A DNA stretch of 64,000 bases from Selaginella tamariscina (Eukaryota; Streptophyta; Lycopodiopsida; Selaginellales; Selaginellaceae). Shown here piece by piece: positions 21,484-32,600 of this stretch. The position numbers were made by a program, and so were the translations under genes. The stretch lies in NCBI GenBank assembly GCA_003024785.1, contig PUQB01000117.1:320079-384078 (forward strand), read 5' to 3'. The notes beneath the pieces are model-generated. The model worked only from the letters and a program-made list of their open reading frames with translations. It ran no database searches and was not told where the DNA came from. Positions within the stretch are counted from its first letter, which is position 1, and every line of letters begins with the position of its first letter.

Positions 21484-21499
21484 GTTTGATAGTAAATGC
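21484..21499 (+). promoter_or_regulatory. Primer-binding site of element B (self-priming type)
   Basis: Directly follows the LTR and reads GTTTGATAGTAAATGC. It does not look like the common initiator-Met tRNA site. Instead it pairs with AGTTACTATTAAC at 21186-21198, near the predicted 5' end of the element's own RNA, with mismatches. In A and C the match is better. Confidence 0.6.
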
Positions 21500-21579
21500 T
21501 TTCATATCTCTCCGTTTTCCAGCTACTTTTTTTTCTTTGATTCTTTTCCTTTGTTTTCCTCCTTTTTCTTTCATAGATT

Positions 21580-22080
21580 ATGGCTGATTTGAGCACTTTC
21601 AATGCAAGCACCAAATGTTGCTTCATGAGCTGGCCACTTTGCGCCAAGTGGTCACCAATCTGCAAGGTTCCACCAATGCGGCACATGCAGCTGCTGATGC
21701 ATTCTCCAAGGCTGCTGCGCAGGCTCTCTCTCAGGCATCGGTGATTCCCTCTTCATCAAACTTTTCTTCGGAGTCGAAGGTTAGCATGCCAGAGAAGTTC
21801 AGTGGCAATCGTGTCGATTTCTAAGGTTTCTTGAATCAGATCCGGCTCTTGATCCGCATGCAACCACGCCGCTACTCGACTAATGCACAAAAGGTTAGCT
21901 TTTTAGCATCCTTACTAAGTGGATCTCCACGGGCTTGGGTTGTCCCCTTGCTGAAACGTGTCGACCCATTGATGGAAGACTTTGAAGGTTTCGTGGCTGC
22001 CTTTGAAGCATGCTTTGGAAATCCTGATAAGTACCGTTCTGCATGCACGAAGTTACAGAAGCTCACTCAAGGATCCCAAC
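21580..22080 (+). pseudogene. gag fragment of element B
   Basis: Encodes the N-terminal part of a chromovirus gag: a Q/A-rich start, then K-F-S-G-N-R and a capsid-like segment (S-G-S-P-R-A-W, F-E-A-C-F-G-N-P). It has a frame break near 21610 and a stop at 21822. It ends abruptly at the edge of the A LTR. The homologous gag of element C (32900-33560) lies on the opposite strand. Confidence 0.8.
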
Positions 22081-22685
22081 TATCAAGCCACGATCCAGGA
22101 ACCAGGAAGAGAACAGGATTCCAAGAACAGAAAGGCTTGACTCAGGAGCAGGACCAAGAGCAGGATAGGAACTAGGAACAGGAACAGGATGGATCAGGAG
22201 CAAGACAGGATCAGGATAGGATCCGGGAGCAAGACAGGAAGGCGCAGGACAAGATCAGGAACAAGACAGAAACAGGACAGGATCCGGGAACAAGATAGGA
22301 GCAGGACAGGATCCAGGAGCGGACAGGAAAAGGAGCGAGAAGGAGCAGGACAGGAAACAAGACAAGACGAGATTGATCGTAGTAAGACTGTTGATAGTAA
22401 CTGATTGTACAACAATTAGGTCGGAGCTTTTATGCTCACAACTCCAAGAGCTAATCTAGGCATGAGTGCTAAAAGTGGTTGCATGCATGCAAAGTGACTG
22501 CATGCATGCAGAGGCTAAGATGAGTCCACATGTCCCTTATCCTCTAGGCATATCCTGTGGCATATCCTGTAGGAATATCCTGCAACCGTATCCTGTGTCC
22601 GGAATCCTGGTAGGAATATCCTGTAGGAAAGTCCTGCAACCCTATCCTGTATCCGGAATCCTGTATCCTGTATCGGGTCGTGACA
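22081..22685 (-). repeat. 3' LTR of element A
   Basis: 605 bp. In sense orientation it starts TGTCACGACC (22685) and ends near GGCTTGATA (22081; the usual TTGACA end carries one change). It holds TTGATAGTAACTG at 22391-22403, a perfect 13-base complement to the primer-binding-site core seen after the LTR of C. Confidence 0.88.
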
Positions 22686-22698
22686 GCACCTCCTCCCT
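22686..22698 (-). promoter_or_regulatory. Polypurine tract of element A
   Basis: In sense orientation AGGGAGGAGGTGC directly precedes the 3' LTR, where second-strand DNA synthesis starts. Equivalent tracts occur at 27215-27227 (B, plus strand) and 28072-28084 (C). Confidence 0.75.
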
Positions 22699-23134
22699 AA
22701 AGACGAGTTCCACGAGTCTTGGGACCTGGTTTAGCAGGATAATGCCGATGGAAGGCAGCAACCTTGGAAGAAGCATGGAGTAAGTTGGATGCAGGTTCCC
22801 AAGTGCGATCAGTAGGCAAATAACCTTTCCAATCCACCAAGTATTGGAGTTGGCGGCGATGAAGACGAGAATCAAGGATGGCTGCAACTTCGTACTCAGG
22901 TTCAGTGTCAATGACCACAGGAGGGGAGGAGAAAACACGACCGGGAAGAGAAGAAGGATGATACGGCTCCAACAAGGAGGTGTGAAACACAGGATGAAGT
23001 TTCACCGTGGATGGTAACTCGAGTCGGAAAGCTACAGGATTTACCTCCGCCACAATCCTGTAAGGGCCCAATCGTTGAAAATCCAACTTAGAAGAAGGCC
23101 TGTTGGTGCGAATATGTCGACGAAGAAGCCACAC
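22699..23134 (-). pseudogene. Integrase C-terminus and chromodomain of element A
   Basis: The end of the pol polyprotein. G-P-Y-R-I-V and F-H-T-S-L-L-E-P-Y precede a chromodomain: E-V-A-A-I-L-D-S-R, then Y-L-V-D-W-K-G-Y and T-W-E-P-A-S-N-L. The aromatic positions of the chromodomain cage (Y, W, W) are kept, so the ancestral protein probably bound methylated histone tails to steer insertion. The frame continues from the integrase core with at least one shift near 23130-23230. Confidence 0.85.
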
Positions 23135-24310
23135 GAGATCACCAATCTTGTATGCAGGTGCCGGCTGACGGTGAGCATCAGCATGATGCTTGTATCGTTC
23201 CTGTGCCTGCTGAAGATGAACCGGAGATCATCCTGTACCTGACGAAGATGCTGGAGACGATCCTGTACTGCAGGAGCGGAAGAAGGAGAAGGGAGGAGCA
23301 AAGTCAAAACGTGGATGGTGGCCTGTAAGAGCAAAGAAAGGTGTCTGTCCTGTAGATGCGTGAACGGAGTTGTTGTAGGCAAACTCCGCCATTGGAAGAA
23401 GGTCCAACCAGTTGTCCTGCTGGTAACTGATGAAGCAACGAAGATACTGTTCCAAGGTCTGAATTGTGCGTTCGGACTGCCCATCAGTTTGCGGATGATA
23501 TCCTGAAGAAAGATCCGCTTTAACCTGTAGACTCCGAAGAAGCTCTCGCCAAAACTTGGACATGAATTGTGGACCTCGATCGGAAACAATGCTCTCAGGA
23601 AGACCATGATGTCGGAACACTTCACGGATCACCAACTCAAGTTGTCTGACCTGTAGCTGTCTTGTTGCAGGGTAGGAAATGAGCCTGCTTAGTGAAACGG
23701 TCAACCACCACAAGAACTGCATCGAATCCACGAGAAGGAGGAAGATCTGTGAGGAAATCCATAGAAATGGATCTCCAAGGAGCAGAAGGAACAGGAAGAG
23801 GACGAGAAGACCAGAGGGTGCATGATGAGGCATCTTCGACCTATTACAAGTGTCACAACTCCGTACAAACCTTTCCACAAAACCTCGCAACCCAAGCCAC
23901 CAATAGTTGCGAGTCACCAATTCCACTGTCTTGGCCACACCAAAATGTTCTGTAGCTGAGGTATCATGACAATCCTGTACCACACGAGTCCTGGAAATAC
24001 CAACAGGAACGTACATGAGACCTTCTCGGTACAGGAGTCCATCCTGTATGGCAAACAACTTGTAGTCTGAACGGGAACTGGAGGAAGAGGAACTTGCAAT
24101 GTCAGGATGAATGTGTGAGAACACATTCTTTGCTAAGTCGTTTGTAGCCAACTGCGAACGAATGTCCTGTAGGAGTGTTGAATTTGCTGAAGCCTGATGA
24201 ACCTGTAGTGCCGCAAGCCGGAAACGATCAGGACCCAACAACACTTGTCTTTGACAGTCATATGTAGGATCGCCTGGGATCGGTGCAAGGTAAGAGCACC
24301 TAAACAATGC
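23135..24310 (-). pseudogene. Integrase of element A
   Basis: The H-H-C-C zinc module is seen as C-H-D-T...E-H-F-G and C-D-T-C-N-R-S-K. The catalytic core includes S-D-R-G-P-Q-F (second Asp) and Y-H-P-Q-T-D-G-Q-S-E-R (the catalytic Glu). A frame change near 23700-23800 separates the module from the core. Without it, this would be a full-length Ty3-type integrase. Confidence 0.85.
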
Positions 24311-24383
24311 GTCCGCCTTGCCATTCCGAAAACCGGGCCTGTAGACGATGACAAAATCAAAACGTGATAGGAACTCCGCCCAC

Positions 24384-24860
24384 CTAGCCTATCGCCGACT
24401 GAGGACTCGAAGCCGTTTGGAAATACTCCAGGTTCTTGTGATCCGTAAGAACTTGTACAGGATGCGCAGCACCTTTCAAAAAATGCTGCCACTCCTCGAA
24501 CGAATCCACAATGGCCTTAAGTTCCTTGTCATGAATCTCGTAATTGATCTCCGCCGAAAGGAACTTACGAGAGTGAAAAGCTACAGGATGAAGCAACTTG
24601 CCTTCTGCAACTTGTGATAGGACGGATCTTACTGCAAAATCCGAGGCATCTGCTTCAATGAAAAAAGGACGAGAAGGGTCAAGATGTGCTAAAATCGGAG
24701 CTGTTGTGAAGGCGTCCTTGAGTTTGTGAATGCATGTTCCGCCTTGTCGGACCAAGAGAAAACCCCTGTGCGCTTGGTGAGTTCCGTGAGTGGAAGTACA
24801 CGCTTGGAGAAATCCTATATGAACCGCCTGTAGAAGTTTGCAAAGCCAAGGAAACATTGT
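24384..24860 (-). pseudogene. RNase H domain of element A
   Basis: Residues E-A-D-A-S-D-F-A-V (first catalytic Asp), [19 protein letters not shown] (catalytic Glu) and L-T-D-H-K-N-L-E-Y (catalytic Asp) follow the reverse transcriptase in the usual gypsy order. A frame shift near 24720-24860 separates it from the RT. Confidence 0.85.
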
Positions 24861-24969
24861 ACATTCGTACAGACTTGGGCCTCTCCCACTCCACGATGGT
24901 CTTCACCTTGTGCATGTCCATGGAAACGCCAGCAGGAGAGACGATGTAGCCCAAGAACTCCACAAATCC

Positions 24970-25530
24970 CTATCGAAAAAACACTTCTCCAACTTCGCAT
25001 ACAGGCCATGCTCGCGAAGCCGCTAGAACTAATCGTACATGCTTGTCATGTGCCGCCTGGTCCTTGGAGAAAATCAAAATGTCGTCGAGGTAGATCACCA
25101 CAAACTGGTCCAAGAAGTCACGAAAGATGTCGTTCACCATGTGTTGGAACACGGCTGGGGCATTGGTAAGGCCGAAAGGCATCACCGTGTACTCGAAGTG
25201 TCCATACCTTGTACGAAAGGCAGTCTTCCACTCATCGCCTGGACGAATCCGTACAAGGTTGTAGGCCCCTCGTAAGTCGATCTTCGTGAACACCTTTGCT
25301 CCTCGCAGCCGATCGAGAAGTTCCGGGATCAATGGCAACGGGTACCGATTCCGAATGGTGACTTGATTCAAACCCCTGTAGTCCACAACCAAACGTAAAC
25401 TCCCATCCTTCTTCTTGACAAAGAAGATAGGCGCTCCTGCAGGGGACTTTGAGTGACGAATGAAGCCGGATGCCAAGTTGTCCTCGATGTACTGACGAAG
25501 AACCTCCAACTCTGTGGGTGACAATGCATA
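24970..25530 (-). pseudogene. Reverse transcriptase of element A
   Basis: One open stretch of 184 residues with the classical blocks: [34 protein letters not shown] and the active site Y-L-D-D-I-L-I-F near 25080. The wording of these blocks ([16 protein letters not shown]) is that of the Tf1/sushi group of chromoviruses. Confidence 0.93.
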
Positions 25531-26008
25531 AATCGGTCCGAACGGTGGAGTCTTTCCTTCCGCAAGATCAATAGGACAGTCGTAGGACCTGTGAACAGGA
25601 AGAACTGCAGCCTTGTGCTTGTCAAAAACGTCCTTAAAGTCGTGTACTTGGATGGTAGGGAAGAAGGAGGAGAAGGAGAAGGAGTAGGAAAGGAGATTGA
25701 AAAACAGGAGAGTCGGATACAGGAAAGGTAGAAGAGGACGTAGGAGTTACTTGAAAGGCAAAAAGGTGGAAAGGAGCAGGATCAGTGGCGAGTTCATGCA
25801 TGGTAGTGGTAAGAACTCGGAGAGGAGAAGGAGGGAGCTGTGACTGAAAAAGAGGAAGGATCTTGGGGGTGGAACAGAAGCAAGTAACAGAAAGAGGCAG
25901 GATTGGAAAAACCTGTGTGGATGTTGACGAGTGTACAGGATTGGAAGAATCCTGTACAGGAGTCCGTGGTTGCGCAGGAGTGGGAAAGCCTGCGAATGTG
26001 CTGACGAA

Positions 26009-26620
26009 TCAACAGGAGGTGGATCCTGTTGAGGAGGAACCTTCGACACTGATACAGGATTGGAAGAACCCTGTACAGGAAAACAAACTTACAGGAGTGG
26101 AGAGAGCCTGCGGATGTGCTGAGGAACTGACATGAGGTGAATCCTGTCGAGGAGGAGTCTTCAACACTGGTACAGGAACAGGCACGGTCAATCCTGTAGC
26201 TTGTACTGCCTCAGATACTAAGGATGTATCCTGCACACAGGAAGGTACAGGATTGATCCTAGCTGTCGGAGAGGAAAACGTGAGCGTCCTAGACCTCCAG
26301 TCGATCTGCGGATTTGCAACAACGAACCATGGCATGCCCAAAATGATGGGAGTCGACCGAGTCTTGATCAAGTTGAAGGAAATTGAACAGTTGAATGTGC
26401 CATGACTGCAGGAGAGAGGTTCGGTAGCATGGGTAACTGCGCCAGAAGCAATCAGACGCCCATCGGCCACCTCTACAGGAACTGCACGCTTCAACTTCAC
26501 CACCGAAATGCCATGTTGAGTTGCAAAATGTCATCCATGAAGCATGCATTTGCACCAGTGTCTAACAGGCAAACTCCTTGAGCTCTCGATTATTAAATGA
26601 ATGTGTACAGGAAACTTGAG
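26009..26620 (-). pseudogene. Aspartic protease of element A
   Basis: The active-site motif L-L-D-T-G-A-N-A-C-F lies at about 26545-26575. The downstream strand continues with V-K-L-K-R-A-V-P-V-E-V-A and, further on, I-I-L-G-M-P-W, the second conserved retropepsin block. Between the protease and RT (25540-26000) lies a P/S-rich linker broken in all frames. Confidence 0.75.
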
Positions 26621-26649
26621 TGATGGGATGGTATGAGCAGCACCAATGG

Positions 26650-27079
26650 AGCCTGCACCTACGTCCAACTTCGCGGCTCCTAGACGAAGTGGACATTGGA
26701 GTTTTCGACTGAACTTCAGCTTCAACTTCACGTGTCTTGAAGTTCCTGGCTTTAATAGGATAATCTGCCACCTTGTGTTGGATTTCTCAACCTCTATAGG
26801 AACTATACTCCAGAAGGTGGTGCAGGAACATGTACCACAGCTGCATAATTGATTTGCAGGAACTGCTGACGGGATCTTTCCTGACGACGCTCGAACAAAC
26901 GGTTATCGCAACGAACAGCTTGTTGCATGATCTCTGCTAATGTTTGGGCATCCGGTAACGTAAGGAGAGGTCCTTCACGTCATCCTTAATTCAAAACGGA
27001 AGTGTTCGATCAATGCAGTCTCGTCCCATGGAATGTTCGTGCAAAGTTGCTGAAATTCGGATGCATAAACGGAAGCTGT
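26650..27079 (-). pseudogene. gag remnant of element A
   Basis: Similar to 32600-33060 of element C (for example around 'aacaaacggttatcgcaacgaac' here and 'aacaaacggttgtcgcagcg' there, differing by substitutions). It is cut at 27079 in mid-gag. The zinc knuckle near 26760-26800 is not recoverable in frame. Confidence 0.65.
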
Positions 27080-27227
27080 GGATTGGAAAGGTTATTTGCC
27101 TACTGATCGTACTTGGGAACCTGCATCCAACTTACTCCATCTTCTTCCAAAGTTGCTGCCTTCCATCGGCATTATCCTGCTAAACCAGTCCCAAGACTCG
27201 TGGAACTCGTTTTTAGGGAGGAAGTGC
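27080..27227 (+). pseudogene. Chromodomain tail and polypurine tract of element B
   Basis: The plus strand encodes W-K-G-Y-L-P-T-D-R-T-W-E-P at the start, matching the chromodomain end that A carries on the minus strand at 22750-22850. It then runs through AGGGAGGAAGTGC straight into the 3' LTR. This proves that B was a full element in plus orientation. Confidence 0.85.
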
Positions 27228-27809
27228 TGTCACGACCTGATATAGGATACAGGATTCCGGATACAGGATACGGGTTGCAGGATTTTCCTACAGGATATTC
27301 GTACAGGGATTCCGGATACAGAATAAGCTTGCAGGATATTCCTACAGGATATGCCACAGGATATGCCTAGAGGATAAGGGACATGTGGATCATCCTAGCC
27401 TCTGCATGCATGCAGTCACTTTGCTGCATGCAACCACTTTTAACACTCATGCCTAGATTAGCTCTTGGAGTTGTGAGCATAAAGCTCCGACCTAATTGTT
27501 GTACAATCAGTTCTATCAACACCAGTCTTTCTACGATCAATCTTTGTCTTGGTCTTGCTCCTTGCTTCCTGCTCTTGTCTTGCTCCTGGATCTTGTCATG
27601 TTCCTATCTCGCTCCCTGGATCCTGTCTTGTTCCTGTCTTGCTCCGGATCTTGTTCTTGTGGCTTCTGTCCTGCTCCTGATCTTGTTCCTGCGTCTTGTC
27701 TTGCTCCGGAGTTCCTAGTTCCTGTCTTGTTTCCTGTCCTGCTCTTGAGTCAAGCCTTCTTGTTCTTGGAATCCTGCTCACTTTCTTGTTCCTGGATCGT
27801 GGCTTGACA
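27228..27809 (+). repeat. 3' LTR of element B
   Basis: 582 bp, TGTCACGACC to GGCTTGACA, followed by the GGCAT target-site duplication. Its U3 differs from the 5' LTR at scattered positions. Confidence 0.9.
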
Positions 27810-28071
27810 GGCATGAGCTAAAAATATACTCCAAGAGCTAATTTAGTCATGAGCTAAAAATGGTGTCCCTTATTCTGTAGGAATATCTTGTAGGCATATC
27901 TTGTAGGTATATCCTGTAGGCATATCATGTATCCCGTATCCTATATCCTGTATCCTATATTGGGTCTTGTAGGCATATCCTGTATCCCGTATCCTATATC
28001 CTGTATCCTATATTGGGTCTTGTAGGCATATCCTGTATCCCGTATTTTGTATCCTGTATCGGGTCGTGACA
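27810..28071 (-). repeat. 3' LTR of element C, second fragment, with an internal tandem repeat
   Basis: Continues the LTR broken at 20901. Within it, a unit of about 54 bases starting 'gtcttgtaggcatatcctg' recurs about 2.5 times (roughly 27905-28060). This makes this LTR longer (about 475 bp in total) than the 370-bp 5' LTR. Confidence 0.85.
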
Positions 28072-29145
28072 GCACCTCCTCCCTAAGGACGAGTTCTATG
28101 AGTCCTGGGACCTAGTTTAGTAGGATAACGTCGATGGAAGGTAGCAACCTTGGAAGAAGCATGGAATAAATTGGATGTAGGTTCCAAGTGTGATCGATAG
28201 GCAAATAACCTTTCCAATCCACTAAGTATGAAGTTGGTGGTGATGAAGACGAGAATCAAGGATGGCTGCAACTTCGTACTCAGGTTCATCGTTAATGATT
28301 ACAGGAGGGGGAGGAGAAGAAGCACGACCAGGAAGAGAAGAAGGATGATACGGTTCCAACAAAGAAGTGTGAAACATAGGATGAAGTTTCACAGTAGATG
28401 GTAGTTCTAGTCGGAAAGCTACAAGATTGACCTCAGTTGCAATCCTGTAAGAGCCCAATAATTGAAAATCTAACTTAGAAGAAGGCATGTTGGTGCGAAT
28501 ATGTCAACAAAGAAGCCACACGAGATCACCAATTTTATATGCAGGTGCCATCTGACGATGAGCATCAGCATAATATCCTGTATGCTGGAGAAGATCCTGC
28601 AACCCGTATCCTGTATCCGGAATCTTGCATAATGTATCGGGTCGTGACAGCAACTCCTCCCTAAGAATGAGTTCCACGAGTCTTGGGACCTAGTTTAATA
28701 GGATAACGCCGATGGAAGCATCAACCTTGGAAGAAGCATGGAGTAAGTTGGATGCAGGTTCCCAAGTGCAATCAGTAGGTAAATAACCTTTCCAATCCAC
28801 CAAGTATTGAAGTTGGCAGCAATGAAGACGAGAATCAAGGATGGCTACAACTTCGTACTCAAGTTCATCATTAATGACCACAGGAGAGGGAGGAGAAGAA
28901 GCACGAGAAGAAAGATGATACGGCTTCCAACAAAGATGTGTGAAATACAGGATGAAGTTTCATCGTAGATGGTAACTTGAGTCGGAAAGCTACAGGATTG
29001 ACCTCTGCCGCAATCCTGTAAAGGCCCAATCATTAAAAATCCAACTTAGAAGAAGGCCTGTTGGTGGAATATGTCAACGAAAAAGCCACACGAGATCACC
29101 AATCTTATATGCAGGTGCCGACTAACAATGAGCATCAACATGATG
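28072..29145 (-). pseudogene. Duplicated chromodomain/LTR-edge region of element C
   Basis: Two successive copies of the chromodomain-to-polypurine-tract region occur: 28072-28580 and 28650-29145. Between them (about 28590-28649) is a 60-bp piece of LTR ending in GTCGTGACA. Both encode E-V-A-A-I-L-D-S-R-L-H or a variant. This could come from a second truncated element or from unequal recombination between LTRs. Confidence 0.75.
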
Positions 29146-29149
29146 CTTG

Positions 29150-30300
29150 TATCGTTCCTGTACCTGCTGAAGATGAACTCAGAGATCATCTTGTACATGA
29201 TGAAGATGCTGGAGACGATCCTGTACTACAGGAAAGGAAGAAGGAGGAGCAGGAGGAGCAAAGTCAAAACGTGGATGGTAGCCTGTAAGAAAAAGAAAGG
29301 TGCTGGCATGTAGATGCGTGAACGGAGTTGTTGTAGGCAAACTCCGCCATTGGAAAAAAGTCCAACTAGTTGTCCTGTTGGTAACTAATGAAGCAGCGAA
29401 GATATTGCTCCAAGGTCTGAATCATGCGTTCTGAATGCCCATTAGTTTATGAATGATATCCTGAAGAAAGATCTACTTTAACTTGTAAACTTCGGAAAGC
29501 TCTTGCAAAAACTTGGACATGAATTGTGGGTCTCGATCAAAAACAATGCTCTCAGGAAGACCATGATGTCGGAACACTTCACGGATCACCAACTTAGTAG
29601 TTGTCTGGCCTGTAGCCGTCTTGTTACATGGTAGGAAATGAGCATGTTTGGTGAAATGGTCAACCACCACAAGAACTGCATTGAATCCACGAGAAGGAGG
29701 AAGATCTGTGAGGAAATCCATAAAATGGATCTCCAAAACAGAAGGAACAGGAAGAGGACGAAGAAGACCAGAGGGCGCATGACGAGGCATCTTTGACCTG
29801 TTGCAGGTGTCACAACTCCGTATAAACCTTTCCACAAAACCTCGCAACCCAGGCCACCAATAGTTGCGAGTCACCAACTCAACTGTCTTGGCCACACCAA
29901 AATGTCCTGTACCGGGGTATCATGACAATCCTATATCACACGAGTCCTATAAACACCAACAGGAACGTACATGGTCTGTCCTGTATGGCGAATAACTTGT
30001 AGTCTGAACGGGAACTGGAGGAATAGGAGCTTGCAATGTCAGGACTAATGTGTGAAAACACATTCTTTGCCAAGTCGTTTATAGCCAACTACAACGGATG
30101 TCCTGTAGAAGTGTTGAATTTGTTGGAGCCTGATGAACCTATAGTGTTGCAAGCCGAAATCGATTAGGACCCAACAATACTTGCTTTTGACAGTCATATG
30201 CAGGATCGCCCGGGGTCGATGCAAGGTAAGAGCGCCTAAACAATGCATCCGCTTTGCCATTCTAAAAACCAGGCATGTAGACGATGACAAATCAAAAAGT
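29150..30300 (-). pseudogene. Integrase of element C
   Basis: The frame at 29473-29895 keeps [27 protein letters not shown] and H-G-L-P-E-S-I-V-F-D-R-D (the second catalytic Asp retained, next residues altered). The region after this towards lower coordinates is broken in all frames. Confidence 0.8.
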
Positions 30301-31640
30301 GATAGGAATTCCACCCACCTAGCCTGCTGCCGACTGAGAACTCGAGTCATTTGAAAAACTCCAGTTCTTTTGTGATCCGTAAGAACTTGTACAAGATGCG
30401 CAGCACCTTCCAGGAAGTGCCGCCACTCCTCAAAACAAATCCACAATGGCCTTGAGTTCCTTGTCATGAATCTGTAATTGATCTCCGCCGAAAAGAACTT
30501 ACGAGAGTGAAATGCTGGAGTAACTTGTCTTCTCCAACTTGTGATAGGATAGAACCGACCATAAAATCCGAGGCATTGCTTTAACGAAGAAAGGGACGAG
30601 AAGATTAGGATGTGCTAAAATGAGCTGTCGTGAAGGTGTCCTTGAGTGTTTGAATGCATGTTCCACCTTGTCGGACCAAGAAAATCCTTGTGCGCTTGGT
30701 GAGTTCGTGAGTGGAAGTACCGCTTGGAGAAGTCCTGTATGAATGCAAGTAGAAGTTTGCAAAGCCAAGGAAACATTGTACATCTCGTACAGACTTGGGC
30801 CTCTCCCACTCCACAATGGTCTTCACCTTGTGCATGTCCATGAAACGCCAGCAGGAAGACGATGTAGCCCAAGAACTCCACAGAATCCCTATCGAAAAAA
30901 CACTTCTCCAACTTTGCATATAGGCCATGCTCGCAAAGCCTTTGTAAACTATCGTACATGCTTGTCATGTGCCGCCTGGTCCTTAGAAAAATTAAAATGT
31001 CATCGAAGGTAGATCACCACAAACTGGTCCAAGAAGTCACGAAAGATGTGTTTACCATGTGTTGGAACACGGCTGGGGCATTAGTAATCCGAAAGGCATC
31101 ACCATGTACTCAAATGTCCATACCTTGTACAAAGGCAGTCTTCCACTTATCTCTAGGACAAATCCGTACAAGATTGTAGGCCCCTCATAAGTCGATTTTG
31201 TAAACACCTTTGCTTCTTGTAGCCGATCGAGAAGTTCAAGATCAATGGCAATGGGTACCGATTCTGGATGGTGACTTAATTCAAACCCCTGTAGTCCACA
31301 ACCAAGTGCAAACTCTTATTTTTTCTTCTTGACAAAGAAGATAGGTGCTCCTGCAGGGGACTTTGAGTGATGAATGAAGCCGAAGGCCAAGTTGTCCTCG
31401 ATATACTAGCGAAGAACCTCCAATTCTGTAGGTGATAGTGCATAAATTGGTCCAATGGTGGAGTCTTTCCTTTCTGCAAGATCGATAGGACAGTCATAGG
31501 ACTTGTGAATAGGAAGAACTGCAGCCTTGTGCTTGTCAAAAACGTCTTGAAAGGAGTGATACTTGGATGGCATGGAAGAAGTAGGGAAGGAGAAGGAGAA
31601 AGAGAAGGAGATTGAAAACATGAGAGTCAATATAAGAAAG
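30301..31640 (-). pseudogene. RNase H and reverse transcriptase of element C
   Basis: Same order as in A, but fragmented into many frames. Nucleotide similarity to A is obvious throughout, for example around the RT active site near 31000. No open frame longer than about 120 residues survives. Confidence 0.8.
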
Positions 31641-32059
31641 GTAGAAGAGGATGTAGGAGTTATTTAAAAAGCAAAAAAGGTGAAAAGGAGCAGGATCAGT
31701 GGCAAGTTCATGCATAATAGTGGTAAGAATTTAGAGAGGAGAAGGAAGGAACTATGACTAAAAAAGAGGAAGGATCTTGGGGGTTGGAACAGAAACAGGT
31801 AATGAAAAGAGGCAGGATTGGGAAATCTATGCAGATGTTGACAAGGTCCAAAATTGGAAGAAATCCTGTACAGAAATCCGTGGATGCACAGAAGTGAGGA
31901 AAGCCTATGAGTGTGCTGATGAACCAACAGGAGGTGGATCCTGTTGAGGAGGAACTTTTGACACTGATACAGGATTGGAAGAACCCTGTACAGGAATTCC
32001 GCGAACTTACAGGAGTGGAAGAAGCCTGCGGATGTGCTAAGGAACTGACATGAGGTAAA

Positions 32060-32600
32060 TCCTATCGAGGAGGAGTCTTCAACACTGATACAGGAACAGG
32101 CACAGTCAGTCCTATAGCTTGTACTGCCTCAGACACTAAGGATGTATCCTGCACACAGGAAAGGTACAAGATTGATCCTGGCTGCCGGAGAGGAAAACGT
32201 AAGCATCCTAGACCTCCAGTCAATCTGAGGATTTGTAAACAATGAACCATGGCATGCCCAATATGATGGGAGTCGACTGAGTCTTGATCAAGTTGAAGGA
32301 AATCGAACAGTTGAATGCGCCATGACTGCAAAGAAAAGGTGGTTAGCATGGGTAACTACGCCAGAAGCAATCAGACGACCATTGACCACCTCTACAGGAA
32401 CTGCACGCTTCAACTTCACCACCGGAATGCCATGTTGAGTTACAAAAGTGTCATCCATGAAGCATGCATTTGCACTAGTGTCTAACAGGGCAAACTCCTT
32501 GAGCTCTCGATTATTGAGTGAATGTGTACAGGAAACTTGAGTGATGAATGGTATGAGCAGCACCAATGGGCCTGCACCTACGTCCAACTTCGCAGCTCCT
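32060..32600 (-). pseudogene. Aspartic protease of element C
   Basis: Carries L-L-D-T-S-A-N-A-C-F at about 32470-32500. The glycine of the usual D-T-G-A motif, seen in A, is replaced by serine, so the active site is probably dead. The flap region V-K-L-K-R-A-V-P-V-E-V follows. Confidence 0.75.

Larger units (their letters stand above)
22081..27079 (-). mobile_element. Ty3/gypsy chromovirus A, 5'-truncated, nested in B
   Basis: Minus-strand element with a full 3' LTR (22081-22685), then chromodomain, integrase, RNase H, RT, protease and part of gag up to about 27079. The rest of gag and the 5' LTR are missing. The lower edge coincides with an LTR terminus, as expected for an insertion. The upper edge joins B's chromodomain tail through a short shared 'tgg' stretch, as expected for a later deletion or recombination. 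Confidence 0.85.
20902..27809 (+). mobile_element. Ty3/gypsy chromovirus B, nested in the 3' LTR of C and carrying A
   Basis: Two LTRs of 582 bp (20902-21483 and 27228-27809) in plus orientation, both TGTCA...TGACA, flanked by GGCAT (20897-20901 and 27810-27814). Only the start of gag (21580-22080) and the last chromodomain codons (27080-27227) of B remain. Everything between is element A on the opposite strand. The equal LTR lengths suggest insertion after C had decayed. Confidence 0.9.

Noticed and set aside
23692-23955. Plus-strand frames across 22700-26900 as separate genes
   Set aside because: They are shadows of the minus-strand pol of element A, which has clear RT, RNase H, integrase and chromodomain motifs.
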